Assembly: GCF_900220965.1 (NCBI RefSeq)
Contig: NZ_OBQC01000009.1
Coordinates: 1 to 64,000 of the forward strand
Length of the DNA stretch: 64,000 bases
Direction: 5' to 3'
Source of the DNA: Ureibacillus acetophenoni
Lineage (GTDB): Bacteria > Bacillota > Bacilli > Bacillales_A > Planococcaceae
A program made the position numbers and the translations under genes. Numbering within the stretch: position 1 is the first letter of the stretch; every line of letters starts with the position of its first letter. The notes below the pieces were generated by a model. The model saw only the letters and a list, made by a program, of their open reading frames with translations. It ran no database searches and was not told the origin of the DNA. This document shows, one piece after another, positions 27,396 to 36,169 of the stretch.

Positions 27396-28529
27396 ATGCA
27401 GAAAAGAATAGAATTAGTAGATGCTCTTAGAGGGTTTTCATTATTAGGTATTTTAATAGCTAATATGTTGTACTTTCAATACGATCAACTTATATATGAT
27501 GATTTTCATCTTACAAATTGGTGGGAAACAATAGCCTATTATTTCACTAAAATCTTTGTAGAGGGATCATTCTTTCCGATTTTTGGATTTATCTTTGGTT
27601 ATAGCATCATTTTATTTGTCAGATCATTAGAAAATCGTGAATTGAGTACAAAAGGTCCATTATTTAGACGTGCGATTGGGTTAATAATTTTAGGTTTCAT
27701 ACATATTGTTTTTATTTGGGATGGAGACATATTAATAATTTATGGTTCAGGGTTACTAATCTTAATGTACTTTATAAAGCGAGAAGTGAAAACGATGTTC
27801 ATATGGGCGATTGTTTTATTCGTTTGTACGATGCCGTTTTTATTAATGAAATCTGATAATCTATCATTAATCTTGCCGAATTCAGAAGCTATGATAGAGG
27901 TTCTGAAAAATGGAACATATTTTGAAGTTATAAACAATCGTGTTGGTTTAGAAATGGACATTTCATTTATAACATTAATGATTGTATTGTGTTTCGTGGT
28001 TGTTTTTTTAACAATTATATCGTTTTTAGTGATAGGTCCCTTTGTATTAATAGGGATGGCTGCAGCAAAGATCGACTTCTTTAAAAATATTGAAGAAAAA
28101 ATAGGGTTGTTAAAACGACTAACTTTACTGATTCCAGCTGGACTAGTTTGTAAGGCATTTATCGAGTCGGAAATATTTGGTGGGAAGATATTATATAATT
28201 TAGGCTCAACTATGCTGGCAATTGGCTTTATCGCTGCTTTTGCAGTAGCCTTTATTTCAATGAAACAAAGCAAGCTAACACAAGCCTTTGCTCACCTTGG
28301 TCGTCTATCGTTAACTAGTTATTTAATGCAGTCGATTATATGTACAACGATCTTCTATGGCTATGGTTTTGGATTGTTCGGGAAAGTAGGAGTATTTCTT
28401 GGCCTTGTGTTAGCGGTTATTATCTACGTGCTACAGCTATTTGTAGCAAATTGGTACGGGCAGCGTTACTCGAAGGGACCGGCGGAGTGGTTGTTACGTA
28501 AGTTTGTTTACTTGAGCGAGCGACGATAG
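27396..28529 (+). CDS. DUF418-family membrane protein (YeiB-like)
   Basis: 377 residues, eight or more membrane segments. It begins RIELVDALRGFSLLGILIANM, the DUF418 start signature, and has FGFIFGYS and a C-terminal LTSYLMQSIICTTIFYGYGFG region followed by GPAEWLLRKFVY. These proteins are related to acyltransferase-3 membrane enzymes; the function is unknown. AAAGGAG lies seven bases before the ATG. Confidence 0.88.
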   Translation: MQKRIELVDALRGFSLLGILIANMLYFQYDQLIYDDFHLTNWWETIAYYFTKIFVEGSFFPIFGFIFGYSIILFVRSLENRELSTKGPLFRRAIGLIILGFIHIVFIWDGDILIIYGSGLLILMYFIKREVKTMFIWAIVLFVCTMPFLLMKSDNLSLILPNSEAMIEVLKNGTYFEVINNRVGLEMDISFITLMIVLCFVVVFLTIISFLVIGPFVLIGMAAAKIDFFKNIEEKIGLLKRLTLLIPAGLVCKAFIESEIFGGKILYNLGSTMLAIGFIAAFAVAFISMKQSKLTQAFAHLGRLSLTSYLMQSIICTTIFYGYGFGLFGKVGVFLGLVLAVIIYVLQLFVANWYGQRYSKGPAEWLLRKFVYLSERR

Positions 28530-28640
28530 GGAAATCAAAATGCCGCAGGATCTTCAAGCGAAGCGACTAATGTAGTTCCACTACTAGTTTTTGATGTTTA
28601 TAGAGAGTTGATTTTAGGATTGGCGAAATAGATAGATATT

Positions 28641-28680
28641 TAGGGTGAGAGATCGAAAGTGATTTTTCACCCTATTTTTA
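28641..28680 (+). terminator. Terminator after the DUF418 gene
   Basis: TAGGGTGA (28641-28648) pairs with TCACCCTA (28667-28674), then TTTTTATG. Confidence 0.75.
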
Positions 28681-28780
28681 TGTATTGAACGAAAAAATTG
28701 GTAAAAAGAGGATGCCGATTAATCGGCGAATCAAATATTTGAAACTGGGAGCGGATCTAATTTGAGTAATGTGCATTAGT

Positions 28781-28971
28781 AAAATAACGGGAGAATTTAC
28801 CGTTATTTATAGAATCAGGACTTTTTTAGGGAAAATAGGAGTAGATTTTCCTCTTATTTTAAGAAAGTCACCTCATTTAAGCCCTTTTTTAGCAAATAAG
28901 GGTAATTCCTCCCTCTATTTAAGCGGTTTTTCGGACTTTTTACTAAATAGGGGTAAATTCTCCCCTTATTC
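28781..28971. repeat. Four-palindrome intergenic element, copy C
   Basis: Palindromes at about 28781-28809, 28833-28860, 28893-28921 and 28944-28971, spacing 52, 60 and 51. Linkers match copy D closely (CACCTCATTT, TTTTTCGGACTTTTTACTAAA) but differ from A and B. The 720-base gap 28530-29250 holds only this element, the DUF418 terminator, a partial unit near 29055-29100 and a promoter region. Confidence 0.75.
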
Positions 28972-29054
28972 ATTCGATGAGTGAAATTCTGAGACCACAG
29001 GTAGATGGAAATGCCACACAGTATAAAACTTTCGCTTATATTTGCTTTTTTAAC

Positions 29055-29100
29055 CGGAAATTTTACGATAGACGGAAATTTCCCGCTTAAATTTCGGAAG
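29055..29100. repeat. Partial palindromic unit related to copies A-D
   Basis: AACCGGAAATTTT followed by GACGGAAATTTCCCGCTTAA resembles one or two units with CGG/CCG arms. It stands alone, 85 bases after copy C. Confidence 0.45.
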
Positions 29101-29250
29101 TCTCCCATCCACGTTACCTCTTGAAGTCTTTTTTCTCGATTCCCTCGACTAATTATTGGTATGCCACAATCTTTAACATTTTGTGTAACGGAAAGTTGAT
29201 AGAACTACCTATAAATCGCATATATAATGACTAGTAAGGAGATGAAAAAT

Positions 29251-29688
29251 ATGATTGGTATGAATATTCGTGTTTTACGTAAAAGGCATAAACTGAGTCA
29301 AGAACAATTGGCTGAGAAGGTAGACGTTTCACGGCAGACGATTGCAAAGTGGGAAAATGGAGAAGCATTACCGGATATTTATAAATGTAAGAAACTTAGT
29401 GAAATTTTTAAAGTAACTGTCGACCAATTATCAAGCAATTTGGATGAAGATGAAGTAAAACATCTCCAACCTAGAGGAAAGCAGTTTTTTGGTGTGGTGA
29501 AGGTAGGAGAGCGCGGTCAGATTGTGATCCCAAAACAAGCGCGGGACAACTATGGAATTCATGCAGGTGATAAATTAGTTGTCTTGGGCGACGATGCAAC
29601 GAAAGGAATTGCCGTTTTAAAAGCGGAAGGCTTCTTAGAATTTGCAGAGATGATTCGAAATGCTGAGCTAAAGGATGAGAGCGAATGA
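29251..29688 (+). CDS. XRE helix-turn-helix fused to a SpoVT/AbrB domain
   Basis: 145 residues. Residues 1-60 are a classic XRE helix-turn-helix (IRVLRKRHKLSQEQLAEKV, SRQTIAKWENGEALPD). Residues about 80-135 are an AbrB swapped-hairpin domain (VKVGERGQIVIPKQARDN..GIHAGDKLVVLG). Both can bind DNA. The ATG at 29251 is chosen because AAGGAG lies nine bases upstream; an ATG at 29227 overlaps that site. The stop overlaps the glycosyltransferase start (ATGA), so it is coupled and probably controls that gene. Confidence 0.85.
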   Translation: MIGMNIRVLRKRHKLSQEQLAEKVDVSRQTIAKWENGEALPDIYKCKKLSEIFKVTVDQLSSNLDEDEVKHLQPRGKQFFGVVKVGERGQIVIPKQARDNYGIHAGDKLVVLGDDATKGIAVLKAEGFLEFAEMIRNAELKDESE

Positions 29689-30857
29689 GTAAAATTGTAT
29701 TTTTTTCAATACCCGCCCACGGTCATACAAACCCTACCATACCAGTTGTAGAGGAATTAACAAAACGAGGGCATGAAGTTTGGTATTATTCTTTTACTGA
29801 ATTCCTGCAAAAAATAGAAGATGCAGGTGCGACCTTTATTGCTTGTGATGAGTATTTACCGAACATTTCACAAGAGGAAATCGATCAGAAAGCAGGTAAA
29901 GATTTTGCTGCATTGATTGAAATGGCTGCAGATACAACGATTGCGTTAGACGAGAAGGTGTGTAAAGAATTAAAGGAAATACAACCCGACTGCATCGTTA
30001 CAGACTCATTATGTTTTTGGGGGAAATTATTTGCTATTAAACTAGGCATTCCATATATTTCTTCAACTACATCCTTTGCTTTTAATAAGCACACAGTAAA
30101 GTTAATGAAGCAAAGTTTCATGGAAATTTGGAGAATGATTGTGGGCATGCCAAGGATTAATAAAAAAATAAAACTCTTAAATGAGCATGGTTATCGTGTA
30201 AAGAATTTTGTATCGTTAATTGAAAACGATAATGAAACAGATACAATTGTATATACTTCAAAGGAATTCCAGCCAATGGCAGAAACATTTTCAAACCACT
30301 ATGCATTTGTTGGACCATCCATTAGACAAACCTCACCAATTCAAAAAAATCATAATTCGAGAAAATTAATCTATATTTCTCTTGGAACGGTACTTAATCA
30401 AAATAAGGATTTTTATCAAAACTGTATTAAAGCATTTGCAAATACAGATTATGAGGTAGTGATGTCAGTGGGCGAAAAAACGGACATTTCATCTCTTGGA
30501 CCCATTCCGGAAAATATGATAGTGAAAAACAGAGTAGACCAAATCGCTATTTTACAGAAGGCCGATGTATTTATTACCCATTGTGGGATGAATAGCACAA
30601 ACGAAAGTCTCTATTTTGGAGTGCCAATGGTGATGTTTCCACAACATGGCGAACAAAAAATGGTAGCCAATCGAGTTTCGGAGCTTGGAGCTGGTACAAG
30701 TCTGAAAAAACAAAATCCTAAAATGTTAGCAACAGCAGTAGCAGAAGTGATTGCAAATCCATTATATAAAGAAAATGCACAGAAACTATCCGAAAGTTTT
30801 AGAAAAGCTGGTGGGGCAAAAGAGGCAGCCAATGTTATCCTAAATAAACTCTCATAA
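29685..30857 (+). CDS. UDP-glycosyltransferase, macrolide (MGT/YjiC-like) family
   Basis: 390 residues with a GT-B fold: SIPAHGHTNPTIPVVEEL at the N-terminus (acceptor side) and the sugar-nucleotide signature ADVFITHCGMNSTNESLYFG plus PMVMFPQHGEQ near residues 290-325. Relatives (YjiC, YojK, MGT) glycosylate macrolides, flavonoids or other lipophilic acceptors in the cytoplasm. Coupling to a regulator suggests induction by an antibiotic-like compound; this is inference. Confidence 0.88.
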   Translation: MSKIVFFSIPAHGHTNPTIPVVEELTKRGHEVWYYSFTEFLQKIEDAGATFIACDEYLPNISQEEIDQKAGKDFAALIEMAADTTIALDEKVCKELKEIQPDCIVTDSLCFWGKLFAIKLGIPYISSTTSFAFNKHTVKLMKQSFMEIWRMIVGMPRINKKIKLLNEHGYRVKNFVSLIENDNETDTIVYTSKEFQPMAETFSNHYAFVGPSIRQTSPIQKNHNSRKLIYISLGTVLNQNKDFYQNCIKAFANTDYEVVMSVGEKTDISSLGPIPENMIVKNRVDQIAILQKADVFITHCGMNSTNESLYFGVPMVMFPQHGEQKMVANRVSELGAGTSLKKQNPKMLATAVAEVIANPLYKENAQKLSESFRKAGGAKEAANVILNKLS

Positions 30858-30882
30858 AAGGACCGTAATTGGTTCTTTTTTA
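30858..30882 (+). terminator. Terminator after the glycosyltransferase gene
   Basis: AAGGACC (30858-30864) pairs with GGTTCTT (30871-30877) with one G-U pair and is followed by TTT. A modest stem. Confidence 0.6.
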
Positions 30883-30888
30883 AATAGA

Positions 30889-31079
30889 AAAATAACGGGA
30901 AAATTTCCCGTTATCTATTGAATTAAGCCTATTTTAGGGAATATAAGAGTAAATTTTCCTCTTATTTTAAGAAAATCACCTCATTTTCGCTTCTTTTAAG
31001 CAAATAAGGGTAAATTCTCCCTCTATTTAGGCGATTTTTCGGACTTTTTACTAAATAGGGGGAATTTCTCCTCTTATTA
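30889..31079. repeat. Four-palindrome intergenic element, copy D
   Basis: Palindromes at about 30889-30914 (AATAACGGGAAA/ATTTCCCGTTAT, nearly perfect), 30940-30967, 31001-31028 and 31051-31079, spacing 51, 61 and 50. It lies between two convergent genes and matches copy C in linkers. Confidence 0.78.
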
Positions 31080-31108
31080 ATTTTCCGAACCTTTTTCAGC
31101 ACCGTAAC

Positions 31109-32440
31109 TCACTTTATCACATTAAATTCTTCCAAAATCAAATCCTCCGTCTGTGGCATGGTAATCCCTAAGTGCCAACATCCGATTCCGCCCAACCCGT
31201 ATTCGTGGACTAGTCGTATTTTCGCGAGGAGGCTGCGCGGATCTTCAAACCACACTTCATGTAAAATTCCTTCTTCATCAACATAACGAAACCACGGTGT
31301 AGAGGCTACTTCATCATAGTATATTTCACTTTGGTAACGTGTATATAAATCAATTGCATGCTGTGTGGAATAAGCTGTACCTATTCGCTCATCCTCTGTT
31401 ATTGTCCAATCATATGCGTATTGTGGGATTCCAAGCATTAATTTTGAACTAGGAACAACAGATACAGCGTAGTCTAATGTCCTCCGCACTTTATCTATAG
31501 GTGATATTGGACCAGATGGACCACCTGGCCAATGCCAATTATAGGTCATTAAAAACATTCGATCTACGTATTGGCCGAGAGTTTTATAATCATATGCACT
31601 TGAGTAATCCGGTACATAATCACCTTGTTTTGGAGGTACAGCTATCATTACTTCCATACCCTTTGGATGCAGTCTTTCGGTTAACTCTTTAATAAATTGA
31701 TTTAGATTTTCTCTATCTTCTATTGGAACTAATTCAAAGTCGACAACTATACCTTTGTAATCATGACTGTCCAAAAGGGAATAAATATTCTCGATAAGTT
31801 TTTTCCGGATTGAAGGGTTGCTCATAATTTGGTGCGTTAAGTCAGCATCAAATCCTACTTCACTTAAATTCGTTAACGTAGCATATGGTGGAATATTTTT
31901 CTTCCAAGCCAATGTATGTGCTTCATTTTCTTCTAATAGGATGAGGTTTCCGTACGGATCCGGACGATATTCAAACACGAAAATACTTGAGAGAGTATCT
32001 TGGTAATGATCTAACATCCAAGCATTGGTGTTTTTGTCTTTAGGTACGAAATAAGTACCAGCCCATACATTTGCCTTTTGAGGGGAAGGAATCTCCAATT
32101 TTTGCCCCGGATGAATAACTCTACTCGTTAACTGATTGTGGCTCATTAATGTTTCCTCATTAGTAACATGACGGTTCGCAATTTCCCAAATACTATCTTT
32201 AGGTTGAACGATATAAGTAGAACCAGGAATCAATATAGCTTGACCAAGTACGAGGTGAGCATTTTCATCTAATCCATTTAATTTCGCAAGATCATTTACA
32301 GTAATTCCGTACTGTTTCGCTATTTCCGATAGTCTGTCTCCAGCTTTAACTTCATGAATGACTTGCGCGTTTGAAATCGTTGATAATGTTAAGAGAAAGG
32401 TAAAACAAATAACCATCATAGCCAAACACTTTTTATACAT
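31109..32440 (-). CDS. LysM-GH18 spore/cell-wall hydrolase (YaaH/SleL-like)
   Basis: 443 residues: signal peptide (MYKKCLAMMVICFTFLL..), two LysM repeats (IHEVKAGDRLSEIAKQYGIT and YIVQPKDSIWEIANRHV), then a GH18 barrel with catalytic Glu in GIVVDFELV near residue 234 and FLMTYNWHWPGG, ending ..GGIGCWHLG. Relatives are spore cortex N-acetylglucosaminidases (SleL/YaaH) or vegetative wall hydrolases. The ATG at 32440 has GGGGTGGG upstream; an earlier in-frame start at 32500 does not. Confidence 0.88.
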   Translation of the reverse strand: MYKKCLAMMVICFTFLLTLSTISNAQVIHEVKAGDRLSEIAKQYGITVNDLAKLNGLDENAHLVLGQAILIPGSTYIVQPKDSIWEIANRHVTNEETLMSHNQLTSRVIHPGQKLEIPSPQKANVWAGTYFVPKDKNTNAWMLDHYQDTLSSIFVFEYRPDPYGNLILLEENEAHTLAWKKNIPPYATLTNLSEVGFDADLTHQIMSNPSIRKKLIENIYSLLDSHDYKGIVVDFELVPIEDRENLNQFIKELTERLHPKGMEVMIAVPPKQGDYVPDYSSAYDYKTLGQYVDRMFLMTYNWHWPGGPSGPISPIDKVRRTLDYAVSVVPSSKLMLGIPQYAYDWTITEDERIGTAYSTQHAIDLYTRYQSEIYYDEVASTPWFRYVDEEGILHEVWFEDPRSLLAKIRLVHEYGLGGIGCWHLGITMPQTEDLILEEFNVIK

Positions 32441-32572
32441 TCGAACCCACCCCAATTCATTCTCATGATTAGTATGAGTAGTTTCTCCCCTAAAAACCAA
32501 GTGTGAAAGCAGAAATTACATTATTTCATATACTATTAATTCAGGAGGCGACGATTTTTTAGGAGGTTTGAA

Positions 32573-33280
32573 ATGGATTTTACGAAGCAATTCGATAAAA
32601 TAAAGGGCTCAGTTGTGAATATTTGTGTTCTTAATAATACAGAAGAGAAGAAAATACTTTCGTCCGGAACGGGTGTATTAATTGGCGATGGTACTAAAAT
32701 TATTACGTGTTCACACTGCATTAAACCTAAATTTGTAAATACTGCGAGATTTTCTGGGCAAGGTAGCGCTCAAAAATGTAAAGTAATTTTTAATGATCCT
32801 AAAATAGATATTGCGATTTTGGATGTGGGCAAGTCAATTGGAAAAGGGGTAAACTTAAGGGATTCTTCGACTGTAAAAATTGGGCAGGAGGCGTTTGTTG
32901 TTGGATTTCCTCTAAATATAAAAAAGATAACTGCCCTTTCAGCAAATATCGCTGGTTTTGAATCGTTAAATGAATTTGAATTAATTAGACTGGATTCATC
33001 TATTAATTACGGTAATTCAGGTGGTCCCTTATTTAATGAGAATGGAGAATTAGTCGGCATTGTGAATGCAAAACATGGACCGCTTTCTTACATTTTGACA
33101 GAACTTCAACAAGCAAAGCCAAAAGATAATGAATTAAAGGATAATGATAATCTTGTGGAACTTATTTTAGTATTGATTAATCAAATGCAAAGAAATTTGA
33201 ATCTTGGTATTGGGTATGCAATCCCTATAAATATTGTTGGAAAAAATGTAGAATTTGTAAATTCATTAATTCAAAAATAA
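32573..33280 (+). CDS. Trypsin-like (S1/HtrA-type) serine protease without PDZ or signal peptide
   Basis: 235 residues. The triad is visible as His48 (TCSHCI), Asp79 (DPKIDIAILDV) and Ser149 (YGNSGGPLF). There is no signal peptide and no PDZ domain, so it is predicted cytoplasmic, unlike HtrA. Short insert KPKDNELKDND before the last helix. TTAGGAGG lies six bases before the ATG. It has its own terminator. The target is unknown. Confidence 0.85.
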   Translation: MDFTKQFDKIKGSVVNICVLNNTEEKKILSSGTGVLIGDGTKIITCSHCIKPKFVNTARFSGQGSAQKCKVIFNDPKIDIAILDVGKSIGKGVNLRDSSTVKIGQEAFVVGFPLNIKKITALSANIAGFESLNEFELIRLDSSINYGNSGGPLFNENGELVGIVNAKHGPLSYILTELQQAKPKDNELKDNDNLVELILVLINQMQRNLNLGIGYAIPINIVGKNVEFVNSLIQK

Positions 33281-33295
33281 GACTAGAAACTCATG

Positions 33296-33334
33296 AACGT
33301 CAAAATCCTCTAGCGATTTTGGCGTTTTATTTCT
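33296..33334 (+). terminator. Terminator after the S1 protease gene
   Basis: AACGTCAAAATC (33296-33307) pairs with GATTTTGGCGTT (33315-33326), then TTATTTC. Confidence 0.82.
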
Positions 33335-33514
33335 TATAAATGAAGACCTGAATTTTTACAGAAATCCTTTAAATCATGGTCTGAAATGTTTAATTATCAT
33401 ATTTCAATAATTACAAAAAGAATAAGTTATGGTGAATTCCCTAAACCTTTTTACTTTCTTCATATACAATAAAAAAGGTATATTCTTTATACATGTATTA
33501 TTGGGAGAGGGAAT

Positions 33515-34702
33515 ATGAGAAAAATTATTTTACTAATGATCACTTTAATAGTGATCAATTCATTCATAACATTAAAAACCTACGCTCAAGATGAGCCATC
33601 TTCACCAAAATTGATAAGTGAAGCGGCAATTGTATTAGAAGCAAATAGTGGACAAGTGTTATATGAAAAAAATGCTAAACAGCAAATGTATCCGGCAAGC
33701 TTAACGAAAATTGCTACAGCTATCTATGCGATTGAAAAGGGTAATTTAAATGATGTCGTGACTGTCAGTGACAATGCTAGAAATGTAGACGGAACTAGAG
33801 TGTATTTAGAAGAAGGGGAAAAAGTTTCGTTGGAAAAGCTTGTTCAAGGACTTTTAATTAACTCTGGCAATGATGCGGGAGTTGCGATTGCAGAGCACAT
33901 GAGCGGGAACGTCGAAAAATTTGGAATCGAATTAAATCGTTATTTGGGAAAAGTTATTGGTGTGCGAGACACACATTTTGTGAACCCACATGGTCTATTT
34001 GATGCAGAACATACTACAACAGCCAAAGATTTAGCAAAAATCACTCAATACGCTATGAAAAATGAAACTTTCAGAAATATCTTTGGAGCGAAAGAATTTG
34101 TCTGGAATGGTGAGGCGTGGGACACAACACTCATCACTCATCATAAGATCCTTAAAGGCGAATTTCCATATGAAGGCGTTACTGGTGGGAAAACTGGTTA
34201 CGTCAACGAATCTGGGTTTACTTTAGCTACAACAGCTGAAAAAGATAATTTGAGCTTAATTGTCATTACTTTAAATAGTTATTATGAAGAACAATCCTAT
34301 CAGGACACACTCAAGCTGTTAGACTTTAGCTTTGAAAATTTCACAACCACTTCTGTAGAGGAAGGCACAACATTTACGGTTGGTAATGAAGAATTTATAA
34401 ACAATGAAGCACTGACTACTACAGCCATTGTAAATGATAAAATTGTTCAAAAAATAGAAAGTGACGGGAAATTGAATCTAGTGAATCAAGAAGGAATAGT
34501 AGTTGCTTCTTATCAACTGGAGAAAATAAATACAGGGGAAATAAATACCGGTGAAATAAATCATTCCGTTGAACTGGCAAACTCGTCAAATAATGAAGTT
34601 GATAAAATGATGGCCTTCGATACAAAAGTTTTTAGTTTCATAATAGTATTAATTGCATCCGTTGGTATTGTATTTCATTTGAAACGGAAATATGGAGTTT
34701 AA
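33515..34702 (+). CDS. D-alanyl-D-alanine carboxypeptidase (S11, DacF/PBP5-like)
   Basis: 395 residues with signal peptide (cleavage near residue 24). The three penicillin-binding motifs are Ser62-x-x-Lys65 (ASLTK), Ser117-Gly-Asn119 and KTG near residue 226. A C-terminal membrane segment (FSFIIVLIASVGIVFHL) anchors it. It trims the terminal D-Ala of peptidoglycan stems; DacF relatives act in sporulation. A short internal duplication, INTGEINTGE, lies before the anchor. GGGAGAGGG precedes the ATG. Confidence 0.92.
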   Translation: MRKIILLMITLIVINSFITLKTYAQDEPSSPKLISEAAIVLEANSGQVLYEKNAKQQMYPASLTKIATAIYAIEKGNLNDVVTVSDNARNVDGTRVYLEEGEKVSLEKLVQGLLINSGNDAGVAIAEHMSGNVEKFGIELNRYLGKVIGVRDTHFVNPHGLFDAEHTTTAKDLAKITQYAMKNETFRNIFGAKEFVWNGEAWDTTLITHHKILKGEFPYEGVTGGKTGYVNESGFTLATTAEKDNLSLIVITLNSYYEEQSYQDTLKLLDFSFENFTTTSVEEGTTFTVGNEEFINNEALTTTAIVNDKIVQKIESDGKLNLVNQEGIVVASYQLEKINTGEINTGEINHSVELANSSNNEVDKMMAFDTKVFSFIIVLIASVGIVFHLKRKYGV

Positions 34703-34716
34703 TTTAAATATAGTTA

Positions 34717-34746
34717 GCCTCGATTCTTGTTGAATCGAGGCTGTTT
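34717..34746 (+). terminator. Terminator after the carboxypeptidase gene
   Basis: GCCTCGATTC (34717-34726) pairs perfectly with GAATCGAGGC (34732-34741), then TGTTTC. Confidence 0.8.
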
Positions 34747-34771
34747 CACTTAAAATGAAACGTTGTGGTTA

Positions 34772-35341
34772 CTATTCTGGTGAAAGTTCACTTTCAATAA
34801 CCCACTTATGATTTTTCACCATTGGTCCTCCAGTAGTAGGGAAGTAATCAATCATATAAACTGTTGTATGCTCAGCTAAATCAATCGTTCCTTTTGCCCC
34901 TTTCATACCTTCTTTGTGGTTTGCTTCTATAGTAACTTCTGTTCCAGGCTCCGGGGTTTTAGTACCAGCATTTTTAATTTCCTCTTGAATCACCCATTTA
35001 TGATTTTTTACTATAGGCCCTCCCGTAGTCGGAGTGTAAGTAACAGCATATGCCGTCGTATCATAAGCACCAACGACTGTTCCTTTCGCACCGTACATTC
35101 CCTTCATATGGTCAGCTTGAACGATTATTTGACTACCAACTTTATAAGTTGGATTTTTTACTACTTTTAAACCTTCAGGGACTTGTGCAGAACCAGAAGG
35201 AATATCGCTCAATTTAATAGTGTTATAGCCCGTATTTATTGTTTCATCGGAACTATTCTGGCTTTCACTGTTTGTCCAAGCAGATAACATCAACACTAAA
35301 ATTATCATAAAAATCACTGATACAAATTTATTATTCTCCAT
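34772..35341 (-). CDS. DUF1541 (YdhK/CopL-like) protein, two repeats, lipobox Cys replaced by Trp
   Basis: 189 residues. Two DUF1541 repeats occupy about 65-125 and 130-189 (HMKGMYGAKGTVVGAYDTTAYAV.. and HKEGMKGAKGTIDLAEHTTVYMI..), each ending TTGGP.VKNHKWV. DUF1541 proteins such as staphylococcal CopL bind copper at the cell surface (family knowledge). The N-terminal signal ends LSAW where relatives have LSAC; the codon is TGG. Lipidation is therefore not expected and the protein may be secreted or stay anchored. It is divergent from a Met-rich membrane protein across a CsoR-like palindrome. Confidence 0.85.
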   Translation of the reverse strand: MENNKFVSVIFMIILVLMLSAWTNSESQNSSDETINTGYNTIKLSDIPSGSAQVPEGLKVVKNPTYKVGSQIIVQADHMKGMYGAKGTVVGAYDTTAYAVTYTPTTGGPIVKNHKWVIQEEIKNAGTKTPEPGTEVTIEANHKEGMKGAKGTIDLAEHTTVYMIDYFPTTGGPMVKNHKWVIESELSPE

Positions 35342-35436
35342 AATGACCTCCTATAATTAGTTTAAATATTAGCCAATCTATATTGTTTCCCTAGCTATCT
35401 AAATTATTAATATGGAATGAATATTGATTCTTGATT

Positions 35437-35465
35437 TATACGCATACCATCTCGGGGTATATAGT
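35437..35465 (+). promoter_or_regulatory. Possible CsoR-type operator within a promoter
   Basis: ATACC (35444-35448) and GGGGTAT (35454-35460) form the ATACC-N-GGTAT inverted repeat known from CsoR-family copper sensors. It lies between TTATAC (35437-35442) and TATAGT (35460-35465), spaced 17 bases, in the divergent region before the gene at 35510. No csoR gene is in the window. Inference from pattern. Confidence 0.4.
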
Positions 35466-35509
35466 ATATTTTATAGAGAATTAAAAACCTACAAAAAAAG
35501 GAGAGTTGG

Positions 35510-36073
35510 ATGGGGTATTACCAACTATTTATTTTAGGATCACTTCTCGTAATAACAATTACTGTATTTATACAATCGAGAATAGCTAAACGAAAAATCT
35601 CTTCCATGGAAGGGATGATGATTTCGATGTATTTTAGTATGAATTTAAGTTTAACGGTTGGGGTTCTTTTGGGAGTTACTTATCAAGGGGATTTATATCT
35701 TTCAACGATGTTGTCAATATTCATAGGCATCTTTGTAGGATTATTGTGTGGAAGTAATTTTGGGATATTGTCGGTGTTAGATGGTGTGATGGCGGGAATC
35801 ATGGGTGGTATGATGGGAGCCATGTTAGGTGAGATGATAAGACAAGATCAGGGTGTTACATTAGTTCGTATTTTTTTATTCCTTTCGATTTCGACGATAT
35901 TTTTATTTAAAATTATTTCTAAAGAAACAAATAGTAAGTATTGGTTTGTAACGCCCCTCGTCCTTACGATTTTGATTTCATTTTATTTTATTGGAGGGGT
36001 TTCATATGCAGAAAAACATTTCCCTGTATCAAATGATTCACAACATCCCATGGGACAAACTTCTCTAAAGTAA
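35510..36073 (+). CDS. Met/Gly-rich membrane protein, possibly copper-related
   Basis: 187 residues with about five or six membrane segments; no named family recognised. It carries a Met/Gly-rich centre, GVMAGIMGGMMGAMLGEM, and ends in a short His-containing tail (HFPVSNDSQHPMG). Met-rich helices and the divergent DUF1541 gene with a CsoR-like site suggest a role in copper handling; this is inference. AAGGAGAG precedes the ATG. Confidence 0.6.
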   Translation: MGYYQLFILGSLLVITITVFIQSRIAKRKISSMEGMMISMYFSMNLSLTVGVLLGVTYQGDLYLSTMLSIFIGIFVGLLCGSNFGILSVLDGVMAGIMGGMMGAMLGEMIRQDQGVTLVRIFLFLSISTIFLFKIISKETNSKYWFVTPLVLTILISFYFIGGVSYAEKHFPVSNDSQHPMGQTSLK

Positions 36074-36169
36074 TATTGTTTACTAAAATACTAGAAGTAT
36101 TATAGTTTCAGCATAGAATAAATAAAACAAAGCACAAGGTCCATACAAATTGAAACGTGAGGTGAGAAT

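Noticed and set aside
28769-29108. Short frames on both strands across the gap
   Set aside because: They run through palindromic copy C and lack ribosome sites.
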